Source: Bradyrhizobium sp. WSM1743 (GTDB taxonomy: Bacteria > Pseudomonadota > Alphaproteobacteria > Rhizobiales > Xanthobacteraceae). Taken from it: a stretch of DNA of 64,000 nucleotides. The first letter of the stretch is position 1; every line of letters begins with the position of its first letter. The position numbers and the translations under genes were made by a program. Below are positions 1 through 7,149 of the stretch, one piece after another. The DNA is taken from contig NZ_AXAZ01000030.1 in NCBI RefSeq assembly GCF_000473065.1, positions 24,063 through 88,062 on the forward strand, read 5' to 3'. Under the pieces are notes generated by a model. The model worked only from the letters and a program-made list of their open reading frames with translations. It did no database searches and was not told the DNA's origin.

Positions 1-60
1 CTTAGCTGGCGCGTTATTGAAGCCGCCTTGCCCGCTTGCCGGCGAGGCGACCCGAACCCC

Positions 61-109
61 TTGACCTCCGCGCCCTGGTCAGCATACTGGTCTGACCAAG
101 ATCAGACCA
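61..109 (+). promoter_or_regulatory. Promoter and FadR/GntR operator upstream of the regulator gene
   Basis: TGGTCTGA (88-95) and TCAGACCA (102-109) form an 8-bp inverted repeat. The left part is also a complete TGGT-N3-ACCA palindrome (88-98), the form typical of FadR-subfamily GntR operators. A TTGACC (61-66) and CATACT (83-88) pair with 16-nt spacing could be the promoter, which would put the operator across the transcription start. Autoregulation of the gene starting at 121 is inferred. Confidence 0.5.
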
Positions 110-120
110 AGCGAGACGGG

Positions 121-861
121 ATGGAGCTCAAGCGAGGCACCGATGGCGAGAAGGGGTTCGAGAAGGTGTTCGCCTTCTTGCGCGAACGCCTGCTTGCGGG
201 CTCCCTCAAGCCCGGCGACCGCCTGATCTCCGAGCGCGAGCTTGCCACCCTGCTCGGTGTCAGCCGGCCGATCGTCCGCGAGGCGCTGCGCGCCCTCACC
301 GTGCTCGGCATTGTCGAGATTCGCGACCGCATCGGCACCGTGGTGACGCGGCCGGACGTCTCGGTGCTGAATGACTTCTTCACCTTCGCGCTGGCCCAGC
401 AGGCCGACATGCTCGACGACGTCATGCAGGCGCGCGTCGCGATCGAATGCCAGGCGATCCGGCTCGCTTGCGAGCGTGCCAACATTGCCGATTTCGAGCG
501 GCTCCAGCGCGCCCTCGCAAAGATCGGCGAGACGATCGACGAGGCCGATGCCGGCGGCTTGGCCGATTTCGACTTCCATCGCGCCATCGTCGTCGCCTCC
601 CATTCCGAGACGCTGACGGTGCTGCACTCTTCGATGGCGGGCCTGCTGACGCATTCGCATCGCAGCCGCCGCGAACTGGTGCAGGCCTTCCCGTCAATGA
701 AGACCTATCTGATCGACGATCACCGCCGCATCTTCGAAGCTATCATCGCGCGCGATCCGGAGCGCGCGGATGCGACGCTGCGCAAGCATTTTGCCATCGG
801 CGACGAATACCGACGGCGCGCCGTCGTCGGCGATGTCGACAAGACCAGCGCCTCGGGCTGA
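121..861 (+). CDS. FadR-subfamily GntR transcriptional regulator
   Basis: A 246-aa protein with an N-terminal winged helix-turn-helix (about residues 15-80, including the GntR signature RLISERELATLLGVSRPIV) and a C-terminal all-helical FCD ligand-binding domain (about 95-225). FCD domains usually bind small carboxylates through a metal held by Asp/His residues, and D/H-rich helices such as DFDFHRAIV fit this. I chose the ATG at 121 because the winged-helix domain begins shortly after it and the palindromic operator lies just upstream; a longer frame reaches back to 28. The gene heads a same-strand run of dehydrogenase, ABC importer and sugar-phosphate enzymes and is probably their local regulator. 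Ligand unknown. Confidence 0.9.
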   Translation: MELKRGTDGEKGFEKVFAFLRERLLAGSLKPGDRLISERELATLLGVSRPIVREALRALTVLGIVEIRDRIGTVVTRPDVSVLNDFFTFALAQQADMLDDVMQARVAIECQAIRLACERANIADFERLQRALAKIGETIDEADAGGLADFDFHRAIVVASHSETLTVLHSSMAGLLTHSHRSRRELVQAFPSMKTYLIDDHRRIFEAIIARDPERADATLRKHFAIGDEYRRRAVVGDVDKTSASG

Positions 862-915
862 TCGCGGACGGCCAATCGATCAAGAAGCCATTCAAATAAG
901 AAACGGACTGACAAC

Positions 916-1815
916 ATGGGACGGAACGACAAGGGCAATGTCGGCTTCATCGGCATCGGCACGATGGGACGGGAGATGGTGCGCAATCTCCTGCTGGCCG
1001 GCCACGCGGTCCGCGTCTTCGATCTGAACGACGCCGCGCTGGCCGACAGCATCAAGGAAGGCGCGACCCGCGCCAAGAGCCCTGCCGATGCCGCGCAAGG
1101 TGCCGACATCGTCATCACCGTGCTGCCCGACACGCCTCATGTCGAGGCGACCGTTTACGACGAGCACGGACTGCTGAAGTCCCCGCCTCCTGGCAAGCTG
1201 ATCGTCGACATGAGCACGATCTCGCCGGTCGCCGTTCGCCGCATCCATGCCGACCTGCAAAAGGCCGGCGTCAGCTTCATCGACGCGCCGGTTTCGGGCG
1301 GCCCGGTGGGCGCCAAGAACGCCGCGCTCTCGATCATGGCCGGCGGCGATGCCGACGCCTTTGCCAAAGCCGAGCCGTTCTTCCGTGCGATGGGCACCAC
1401 CATCACCCATGTCGGCGCGTCCGGCGCCGGCCAGACCGTCAAGCTCTGCAATCAGCTGATCTGCGGCATCAACATCCAGGCGATCTGCGAGGCGCTCGCG
1501 CTCGGCCGCGCCTCGGGCGTCGATCTCAATCTGCTGCGTCGGGTGTTGCTCGGCGGCTCGGCGGCCTCGTGGATGCTGGACAAGCTCGGCCCGTCCATGA
1601 TCGCGGGCGATGTCAGCGCCGGCTTCCGCATCGATCTCATGCTGAAGGACCTCCGCCTGGTGCAGGAGCACGCGCAGGCACTGAACGTCCCCCTGCCCGG
1701 CACCGCGCTGGTGACCAGCCAATATGTCGATGCGCGCGCCCATGGCGAAGGCAGCAACGGCAACCAGGCGCTGTTCCGCGTCTATGACCGCATGACCAAC
1801 CAGGTCACCGGCTGA
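916..1815 (+). CDS. NAD(P)-dependent beta-hydroxyacid dehydrogenase (3-hydroxyisobutyrate dehydrogenase family)
   Basis: A 299-aa cytosolic oxidoreductase, the full length for the family. The N-terminal Rossmann fold carries the GFIGIGTMG dinucleotide loop (about residues 10-18). The substrate loop DAPVSGGPVGA lies near residue 121, and the motif GAGQTVKLCNQ (about 172-182) holds the catalytic Lys. The family includes 3-hydroxyisobutyrate dehydrogenase, tartronate semialdehyde reductase and related enzymes. The sequence alone does not separate these, but the neighbouring sugar-phosphate isomerase and kinase suggest a sugar-acid or polyol pathway. It lies 54 nt after the regulator and 6 nt before the first permease. 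Confidence 0.88.
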   Translation: MGRNDKGNVGFIGIGTMGREMVRNLLLAGHAVRVFDLNDAALADSIKEGATRAKSPADAAQGADIVITVLPDTPHVEATVYDEHGLLKSPPPGKLIVDMSTISPVAVRRIHADLQKAGVSFIDAPVSGGPVGAKNAALSIMAGGDADAFAKAEPFFRAMGTTITHVGASGAGQTVKLCNQLICGINIQAICEALALGRASGVDLNLLRRVLLGGSAASWMLDKLGPSMIAGDVSAGFRIDLMLKDLRLVQEHAQALNVPLPGTALVTSQYVDARAHGEGSNGNQALFRVYDRMTNQVTG

Positions 1816-1821
1816 ACCTGA

Positions 1822-2505
1822 ATGAGCCTCCAACTCGACTTTCCCGCAGTGCTGGAGCGTTGGCCAAGTTTCCTGGCCGGCGCTGCGCTCACGTTGGAGT
1901 TGGCATTCTTCGCGACCGTGCTCGGCGCCCTGCTCGGCACCGTCGCGGCAGTCGGACGCGGCACGCACAACGCGTTGATCGCGGGCGCCTGCAAGGTCTA
2001 TGTCGAGACCATCCGCAACACCCCCCTCCTGGTGCAGATCTTCCTGGTCTATTTCGGCCTCGCCAGCCTTGGCCTGAAGTACTCCGCCTTCACCGTGGCG
2101 GTGGCCGCGCTGACGATCAATGTCGGCGCCTACACCGCCGAGATCATGCGGGCCGGCTTCGAGGCAATCCCGCGCGGACAAATCGAGGCTGCCGAGGGAC
2201 TGGCGCTGTCGCGGCTGCAGATCTACTGGCACATCATCCTGCTGCCGGCGATCGAGAAGGTCTATCCCGCACTCACCAGCCAGTTCGTGCTCTTGATGCT
2301 GGCCTCTTCGGTCTGCTCGCAGATCTCGGCCGAGGAGCTCACCGCGGTCGCCAACTACATCCAATCGGACACCTATCGGGCATTCGAGACCTACATCATC
2401 GTCGCCGTGCTCTACGTCATCCTGTCGCTGGTGATGCGCGCCGGCTTCTGGGGCCTCGGCCTCCTCCTGTTTCCGCGCCGGCGCCGGCTCGGCACGCCGT
2501 TGTGA
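1822..2505 (+). CDS. Polar amino acid-type ABC transporter permease 1
   Basis: A 227-aa inner-membrane permease of the His/Glu/Gln (PAAT) type with about five hydrophobic segments. It has the early motif ETIRNTPLLVQIFLVYFGL and the cytoplasmic EAA loop (EAIPRGQIEAAEGLALS) that docks the ATPase. It is followed after one base by a second, homologous permease, which fits a heterodimeric pore. Although the family is annotated for amino acids, this operon also contains sugar-phosphate enzymes, so the real substrate may be something else. Confidence 0.88.
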   Translation: MSLQLDFPAVLERWPSFLAGAALTLELAFFATVLGALLGTVAAVGRGTHNALIAGACKVYVETIRNTPLLVQIFLVYFGLASLGLKYSAFTVAVAALTINVGAYTAEIMRAGFEAIPRGQIEAAEGLALSRLQIYWHIILLPAIEKVYPALTSQFVLLMLASSVCSQISAEELTAVANYIQSDTYRAFETYIIVAVLYVILSLVMRAGFWGLGLLLFPRRRRLGTPL

Positions 2506-2506
2506 G

Positions 2507-3181
2507 ATGAACATGGGCGGACATCTCAACATCAATCACCTGATGTTCCTCGGCCAGGGCGCGTTGTGGACCATTGGTCTGTCGCTGATCGCGCTGATCG
2601 GCGGCGGCATCGTTGGCTTCGCGATCGCGCTGGCACGGATCTCGCCGCTCAAAACTGTGCGGATTGCCAGCGGCGTCTATGTCCAGCTGATCCAGGGCAC
2701 GCCGCTGCTCGTCATCCTCTTCCTCGGCTATTTTGGCCTCGCCGCCATCGGCCTCAAGGTCTCGCCGCTCGTCGCAGCCGGCGCCTCGCTGACGCTCTAC
2801 GTCGCCGCCTATCTCGGCGAGATCTGGCGCGGCTGCATCCAGTCCGTGCCGAAGCCGCAATGGGAGGCCGGCGAGGGCCTGGCGCTGAGCCGGACCCAGC
2901 GCATGATGAAGGTGATCCTGCCGCAGGCGATCCGCATCGCGACGCCGCCAACCGTCGGCTTCATGGTGCAGATCATCAAGAACACCTCGCTCGCCTCCGT
3001 GGTCGGCTTCGTCGAGCTGATGCGCTCGGGCCAGATCGTCAACAACTCGCTGTTCGAGCCGTTCGCCATCTACGCCATCATCGCCGTCACCTATTTCGCC
3101 ATGTGCTATCCCCTGTCGCTGTTCAGCCAGAGGCTGGAACGGCGGATGGGGCGTGGCGGGTCCAACCTCGCGCCAGCCTGA
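2507..3181 (+). CDS. Polar amino acid-type ABC transporter permease 2
   Basis: A 224-aa partner permease, homologous to the previous gene. It has YVQLIQGTPLLVILFLGYFG in the first half and an EAA loop with QWEAGEGLALSRTQ. The ATG lies one base after the previous stop and the stop lies one base before the ATPase start, so translation is probably coupled. The PAAT family works as a heterodimer of such paralogues with two ATPase subunits and a periplasmic binding protein, all present here. Confidence 0.88.
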   Translation: MNMGGHLNINHLMFLGQGALWTIGLSLIALIGGGIVGFAIALARISPLKTVRIASGVYVQLIQGTPLLVILFLGYFGLAAIGLKVSPLVAAGASLTLYVAAYLGEIWRGCIQSVPKPQWEAGEGLALSRTQRMMKVILPQAIRIATPPTVGFMVQIIKNTSLASVVGFVELMRSGQIVNNSLFEPFAIYAIIAVTYFAMCYPLSLFSQRLERRMGRGGSNLAPA

Positions 3182-3182
3182 C

Positions 3183-3941
3183 ATGCAGCAAAACGCACCC
3201 TCCTCCGAACCGATCGTGTCGCTCCGCGACGTGCAGAAGAGCTTTGGCTCGCTTCGTGTGCTCGACGGCGTCTCCTTTGCCGTCGCGCGCGGCGAGGTGC
3301 TGGCGCTGATCGGCCGCTCCGGCTCCGGCAAGAGCACGGCGCTGCGCTGCATCGACCGCTTCGAGAAGGTCGACGGCGGCGAGATCGTCGTCTGCGGGCA
3401 TCGCGTCGACCGTCCCGACGTGAACTTGCGCGCGCTGCGCCAGGACGTCGGCATCGTGTTCCAGAGCTACAATCTGTTTCCGCACCTCACGATCGAGCAG
3501 AACATCACGCTTGCGCCCTGCGCGGTGAAGGGCATGGCAAGCTCGCACGCCAAAGACCTCGCGCGAAAAGTGCTGGCGCAGGTCGGGCTCGAGGAGAAGC
3601 TGCACGCGTATCCCGAGCAGCTCTCGGGCGGACAGCAGCAGCGCGCCGCGATCGCCCGCTCGCTCGCGATGCAGCCCAAGGTCATGCTGTTCGACGAGGT
3701 CACCTCCGCACTCGATCCCGAGCTCACCGGCGAAGTGCTGAAGGTGATCGAGCAGCTGGCGGCCGACGGCATGACCATGGTGATGGTCACCCACGAGATG
3801 GGTTTCGCCAAGGGTATCGCCGACCGGATCGTGTTCATGCATCGCGGCAAGGTCCATGAGACTGGACCCGCCTCGATCCTGACGTCGCCGACCACGCCCG
3901 AACTCACGCAATTCGTGGGGACGGGAAACCTAAAATCATAA
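3183..3941 (+). CDS. PAAT-type ABC transporter ATP-binding protein
   Basis: A 252-aa nucleotide-binding subunit with Walker A GRSGSGKST, Q-loop VFQSYNLFPH, signature LSGGQQQRAAIARS, Walker B VMLFDEVTSALDPE and the H-loop in MVTHEM. This is the GlnQ/HisP pattern. I use the ATG at 3183, one base after the permease stop; an in-frame start at 3153 would overlap the permease and add residues of no known function. It energises the two permeases before it. Confidence 0.92.
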   Translation: MQQNAPSSEPIVSLRDVQKSFGSLRVLDGVSFAVARGEVLALIGRSGSGKSTALRCIDRFEKVDGGEIVVCGHRVDRPDVNLRALRQDVGIVFQSYNLFPHLTIEQNITLAPCAVKGMASSHAKDLARKVLAQVGLEEKLHAYPEQLSGGQQQRAAIARSLAMQPKVMLFDEVTSALDPELTGEVLKVIEQLAADGMTMVMVTHEMGFAKGIADRIVFMHRGKVHETGPASILTSPTTPELTQFVGTGNLKS

Positions 3942-3960
3942 CAGGGAGAGGAGAACCAAG

Positions 3961-4755
3961 ATGACCAACAAGAAACTGCTGGGCACCGCCGCCGCGTTGT
4001 GCGGCCTCATCATGATGGCGGCAACGCCCGCGTCGGCCGATCTGCTGGACGACATCATGAAGGCGAAGAAGATCCGCATCTCGACGGACCTCGCCATCCC
4101 GCCCTCGGGCATGATGGACAGCAGCATGAAGCCGACCGGCTCGGACGTCGAAGTCGCGCAGCTGCTCGCCAAGGATTGGGGGCTCGAGCTCGAATTCATC
4201 CAGACCACCGGCGCGACCCGCATCCCTAACGTTCTGACCGGCAAGGCCGACATCATCATCTCGACCCTGTCGGTGACGCCGGACCGCGCCAAGGTGATCG
4301 ACTTCACCAAGCGCTATGCAACGCTGCAATCCGATGTCGGCTGCCTGAAGTCGTCGCGGGTCAAGGACTGGCCGGACCTGAAGGACAAGTCAATCGGCGT
4401 CTCGCGCGGCACCACCCAGGACACCACCCTGTCCAACATGAAGGACAAGGATCTCAAGATCGCCCGCTACGACGACGACGCCACCATGGTGACGGCGGCG
4501 GTCTCGGGCCAGGTCGACTGCGTCGGCTCGTCCGCAACCATCATCAACCAGATCGGGGTGAAGAATCCCTCGCGTGTGTTCGAATCCAGGATTCCGCTGG
4601 CGACCTTCGACCTCGCCATCGGCCTTAAGAAGGGCGAGCAGCCTTTGATGGACAAGCTCAACGCCTGGATCACCGAGAACGTCAAGAACGGGAAGCTCAA
4701 CGCGATCTACAAGAAATTCCACGGCGTCGATCTGCCGGCGGACATGCGCAGCTGA
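3961..4755 (+). CDS. Periplasmic substrate-binding protein of the PAAT importer
   Basis: A 264-aa type II periplasmic binding protein (SBP_bac_3 fold). It has a signal peptide with a hydrophobic core (LCGLIMMAATPASA) and probable cleavage after ASA near residue 22. A good ribosome site (AGGGAGAGG, about 3943-3951) precedes the ATG. The mature part shows LAIPPSGMMD, then GKADIIISTLSVTPDRAKVIDF, the ligand-cleft segment typical of amino-acid binding proteins. A strong hairpin just after the stop may keep this cistron's mRNA level higher than its neighbours'. Confidence 0.9.
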   Translation: MTNKKLLGTAAALCGLIMMAATPASADLLDDIMKAKKIRISTDLAIPPSGMMDSSMKPTGSDVEVAQLLAKDWGLELEFIQTTGATRIPNVLTGKADIIISTLSVTPDRAKVIDFTKRYATLQSDVGCLKSSRVKDWPDLKDKSIGVSRGTTQDTTLSNMKDKDLKIARYDDDATMVTAAVSGQVDCVGSSATIINQIGVKNPSRVFESRIPLATFDLAIGLKKGEQPLMDKLNAWITENVKNGKLNAIYKKFHGVDLPADMRS

Positions 4756-4767
4756 AACCAGAGAGAC

Positions 4768-4795
4768 CCGTGACAGCCGCGTGCGGCTGTCACGG
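4768..4795 (+). other. Intercistronic 13-bp hairpin
   Basis: Bases 4768-4780 and 4783-4795 are perfect reverse complements (13 bp) around a 2-nt centre. No T-run follows, so it is not a classical terminator. Its place between the binding-protein gene and the RpiB gene fits an mRNA stabiliser or processing site giving extra binding protein. Confidence 0.7.
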
Positions 4796-4822
4796 TCAAT
4801 GCGAAATCAAGAAGGACATTAC

Positions 4823-5269
4823 ATGCGTCTCGTCATCGGATCCGACCACGCCGGCTGGCCGCTCAAGCAAACCGTCATCGATCACATCCGCAAGCTCGGC
4901 CACGACATCATCGACGTCGGCTCCTATGACGACAAGCCGGTGGATTTCCCCGACATCGCGCGCGCCGTGGCGCAGAAGGTGACGTCGGGCGAAGCGACAC
5001 GCGGCATCATGGTGTGCGGCACCGGCGTCGGCGCTTCCATCGCCGCCAACAAGATGAAGGGCATCCGCGCCGCGGTCTGCCACGACGTCCATTCCGCGCA
5101 TCAGAGCGTCGAGCATGATGATGTGAATGTCATGTGCATCGGCGCGCAGATCGTCGGCGCCTGGCTCGCCGTGGACCTGGTCTCGTCCTACCTCTCCGCC
5201 GAATTCTCCACCGACGAGGATTTCCGCCGCCGCGTCGAGAAGCTGCGCGTCATGGACGAGCAAGGCTGA
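4823..5269 (+). CDS. RpiB/LacAB-family sugar-phosphate isomerase
   Basis: A 148-aa protein, the normal RpiB length. It starts RLVIGSDHAGWPLKQ and carries the active-site Cys in GIMVCGTGVG (Cys65), followed by the conserved GIRAAVCHD. RpiB enzymes interconvert aldose and ketose phosphates such as ribose-5-P/ribulose-5-P; rhizobial paralogues also act on tetrose or polyol phosphates. The ATG at 4823 begins exactly at the conserved RLVIGSDHAG; an in-frame ATG at 4781 overlaps the hairpin and is unlikely. The ribokinase starts 10 nt downstream. The true substrate is unresolved. Confidence 0.88.
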   Translation: MRLVIGSDHAGWPLKQTVIDHIRKLGHDIIDVGSYDDKPVDFPDIARAVAQKVTSGEATRGIMVCGTGVGASIAANKMKGIRAAVCHDVHSAHQSVEHDDVNVMCIGAQIVGAWLAVDLVSSYLSAEFSTDEDFRRRVEKLRVMDEQG

Positions 5270-5279
5270 CGGCCTCTCC

Positions 5280-6197
5280 ATGATCCTGGTGTTCGGATCG
5301 CTCAACATCGATCTGGTCGCGCAGGTCCCGGTCATTCCCGGTCCCGGCCGGACCGTGCTCGCCCCGTCCTACCAGACGCATTTCGGCGGCAAGGGCGCCA
5401 ACCAAGCTGTCGCCGCCGCACGGATCGCAGGCCCAGGACACGTGCGCATGGCGGGCCGCGTCGGCCGGGACGGATTTGGCGATAGCGCGATCGAGAACCT
5501 TCGGGAAAATGGCATCGATACGGCTCTCGTCATCAGAGCCGACGAGCCGACCGGCTGTGCCTTCATCACGGTCGATCAGGCCGGCGAGAACGCGATCACG
5601 GTGGCAAGCGGCGCCAACTTGGCTGCGAGCGCCGGCGACCTGCCAGCCGAGCTCTTCAGGTCCGACACGGTGCTCATGCTCCAAATGGAGGTGCCGTTCG
5701 CACAGGCGCTGGAAGTGGCGCGCCGGACGAATTCGGCCTCCGGAACCGTCATCTGGAATCTCGCGCCGGTCCCGGAGAAGATGACGCGTGAGACGGTGAC
5801 GGAGCTTCTCGCCGAGACCGACTATCTCCTCGTCAACGAGCACGAGGCGATCGACGCCGCGGCCGCTATCGGTCTCGCTCTATCCGATTTTGAAAGCGCC
5901 GCTGCGGACCTCGCCAAGGCTGGCGACCTCACCTGCATCGTGACCGCCGGTGCGCAAGGCGCCCTGGCGGTCGCAGCGGATGGATCCCGTTTGCGCGCGC
6001 CCGCCCCGCGTATCACGCCGATGGATACGACCGGGGCCGGCGACTCCTTCGCCGGCGCGTTTGCGACGGTGATCCACGAGAAAGTTCCGCTGCAAATCGC
6101 CCTCCAGGTCGGATGCGACGCGGCGGCCCAAAAGTGCCTCAAGCCCGGTGCGCAGGCCGGCATGCCGCTGCGGGCGGCGATCTCATCCCTCGCCTGA
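5280..6197 (+). CDS. Ribokinase / PfkB-family carbohydrate kinase
   Basis: A 305-aa cytosolic sugar kinase. The N-terminal MILVFGSLNIDLVAQVP and HFGGKGANQAVAAARI give PfkB signature 1. The C-terminal DTTGAGDSFAGAF (about residues 245-257) is signature 2, with the catalytic Asp and anion hole. Length and motifs match RbsK. With the RpiB-family enzyme just upstream it would phosphorylate an imported sugar and feed the isomerase. The true start is the ATG at 5280; upstream in-frame sequence overlaps the isomerase gene. Confidence 0.88.
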   Translation: MILVFGSLNIDLVAQVPVIPGPGRTVLAPSYQTHFGGKGANQAVAAARIAGPGHVRMAGRVGRDGFGDSAIENLRENGIDTALVIRADEPTGCAFITVDQAGENAITVASGANLAASAGDLPAELFRSDTVLMLQMEVPFAQALEVARRTNSASGTVIWNLAPVPEKMTRETVTELLAETDYLLVNEHEAIDAAAAIGLALSDFESAAADLAKAGDLTCIVTAGAQGALAVAADGSRLRAPAPRITPMDTTGAGDSFAGAFATVIHEKVPLQIALQVGCDAAAQKCLKPGAQAGMPLRAAISSLA

Positions 6198-6220
6198 GGG
6201 CTGCGCTGCTGCCCACGCTC

Positions 6221-6277
6221 CGTCATTGCGAGCCACCGGGTCCGCGCGAAGCGCGGCCCCGGTGGCTCGCAATGACG
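6221..6277. repeat. REP-type intergenic palindrome with 20-bp perfect arms
   Basis: Bases 6221-6240 and 6258-6277 are perfect reverse complements (20 bp). The interior holds a second small hairpin (CCGCGC-GAA-GCGCGG). The motif CGTCATTGCGAG is common in rhizobial intergenic repeats. It separates the ribokinase from the TauE gene and may act as a bidirectional transcription or mRNA boundary. Confidence 0.8.
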
Positions 6278-6411
6278 AGTTGAAGCAGCTTTGCACGAAA
6301 TCTGCGCAATGCCGTCTCGGCACAGCCCGGGACGATATCAACCATGCGGCAGTTGCATCCACCTCCAACACCGCTCCGGAATATACTCCTCTGATTCCGG
6401 GAGCCCTGCCC

Positions 6412-7137
6412 TTGGCCTTTCTCTTCGTCCTCAGCGTCGGCCTCATCGCCGGCACCATCTCCGGCATCGTCGGCACCGGCTCGTCGATCATGCTGATGCC
6501 GGTGCTGGTCTATGCCTATGGGCCGAAGGAGGCCGTGCCGATCATGGCAGTGGCGTCCGTGATGGCGAACTTTTCGCGGATTTTGGCGTGGTGGCGCGAG
6601 GTCGATTGGCGGGCCTGTGCGGCCTATTCGGTGACGGGCATTCCGGCGGCTGCGCTCGGCGCGCGGACGTTGCTGGCACTGCCCGCGCGCGCCGTCGATC
6701 TCACCATCGGCATCTTCCTGATCGCGATGGTGCCGGTGCGGCACTGGCTGGCGCGGCATGACCTCAAGGCCAATCTCTGGCATCTCGCGATCGGCGGCGC
6801 GGTGATCGGCTATCTCACCGGCATCGTGGTCTCGACCGGACCGCTCAGCGTGCCGCTGTTCCTATTCTACGGGCTGTCTAAGGGCGCCTTCATCGCCACC
6901 GAGGCGGCCTCCTCGCTCGGCCTCTACTTCGCGAAATCAGTGACCTTCGAGCGCTTCGGGGCGCTGACGGGCGACGTCTTCATCAAGGGCCTGATCGCTG
7001 GCTCCTCGCTGATGTCAGGCGCCTTCATCGCAAAGCGCTTTGTGCTGCATCTGAAACCGGACGTGTTCCGCCTGGTGATGGACGCGATCATGATCGCGGC
7101 CGGGCTCTCGATGCTGTGGAACGCGGCTCAGCTGTGA
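6412..7137 (+). CDS. TauE/SafE (TSUP) family membrane permease
   Basis: A 241-aa integral membrane protein with about eight hydrophobic segments and the family's glycine-rich N-terminal motif GTISGIVGTGSSIMLMPVLV, repeated loosely in the second half. TSUP proteins move sulfite, sulfoacetate or similar anions. I chose TTG at 6412: GGGAG at 6399-6403 sits 8 nt before it and the first helix begins there. The frame stays open upstream to 6148 but would then read through the palindrome at 6221-6277. Confidence 0.75.
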   Translation: MAFLFVLSVGLIAGTISGIVGTGSSIMLMPVLVYAYGPKEAVPIMAVASVMANFSRILAWWREVDWRACAAYSVTGIPAAALGARTLLALPARAVDLTIGIFLIAMVPVRHWLARHDLKANLWHLAIGGAVIGYLTGIVVSTGPLSVPLFLFYGLSKGAFIATEAASSLGLYFAKSVTFERFGALTGDVFIKGLIAGSSLMSGAFIAKRFVLHLKPDVFRLVMDAIMIAAGLSMLWNAAQL

Positions 7138-7149
7138 GACGGCCGCGGC

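Noticed and set aside
892..2535. Very long antisense ORF opposite the dehydrogenase and permease genes
   Set aside because: Its composition (Asp/Gly/Arg/His-rich, no domains) is typical of the antisense frame of GC-rich genes.
6148..6411. N-terminal extension of the TauE protein
   Set aside because: The extension would read through the 57-bp palindrome, and a ribosome site precedes TTG at 6412.
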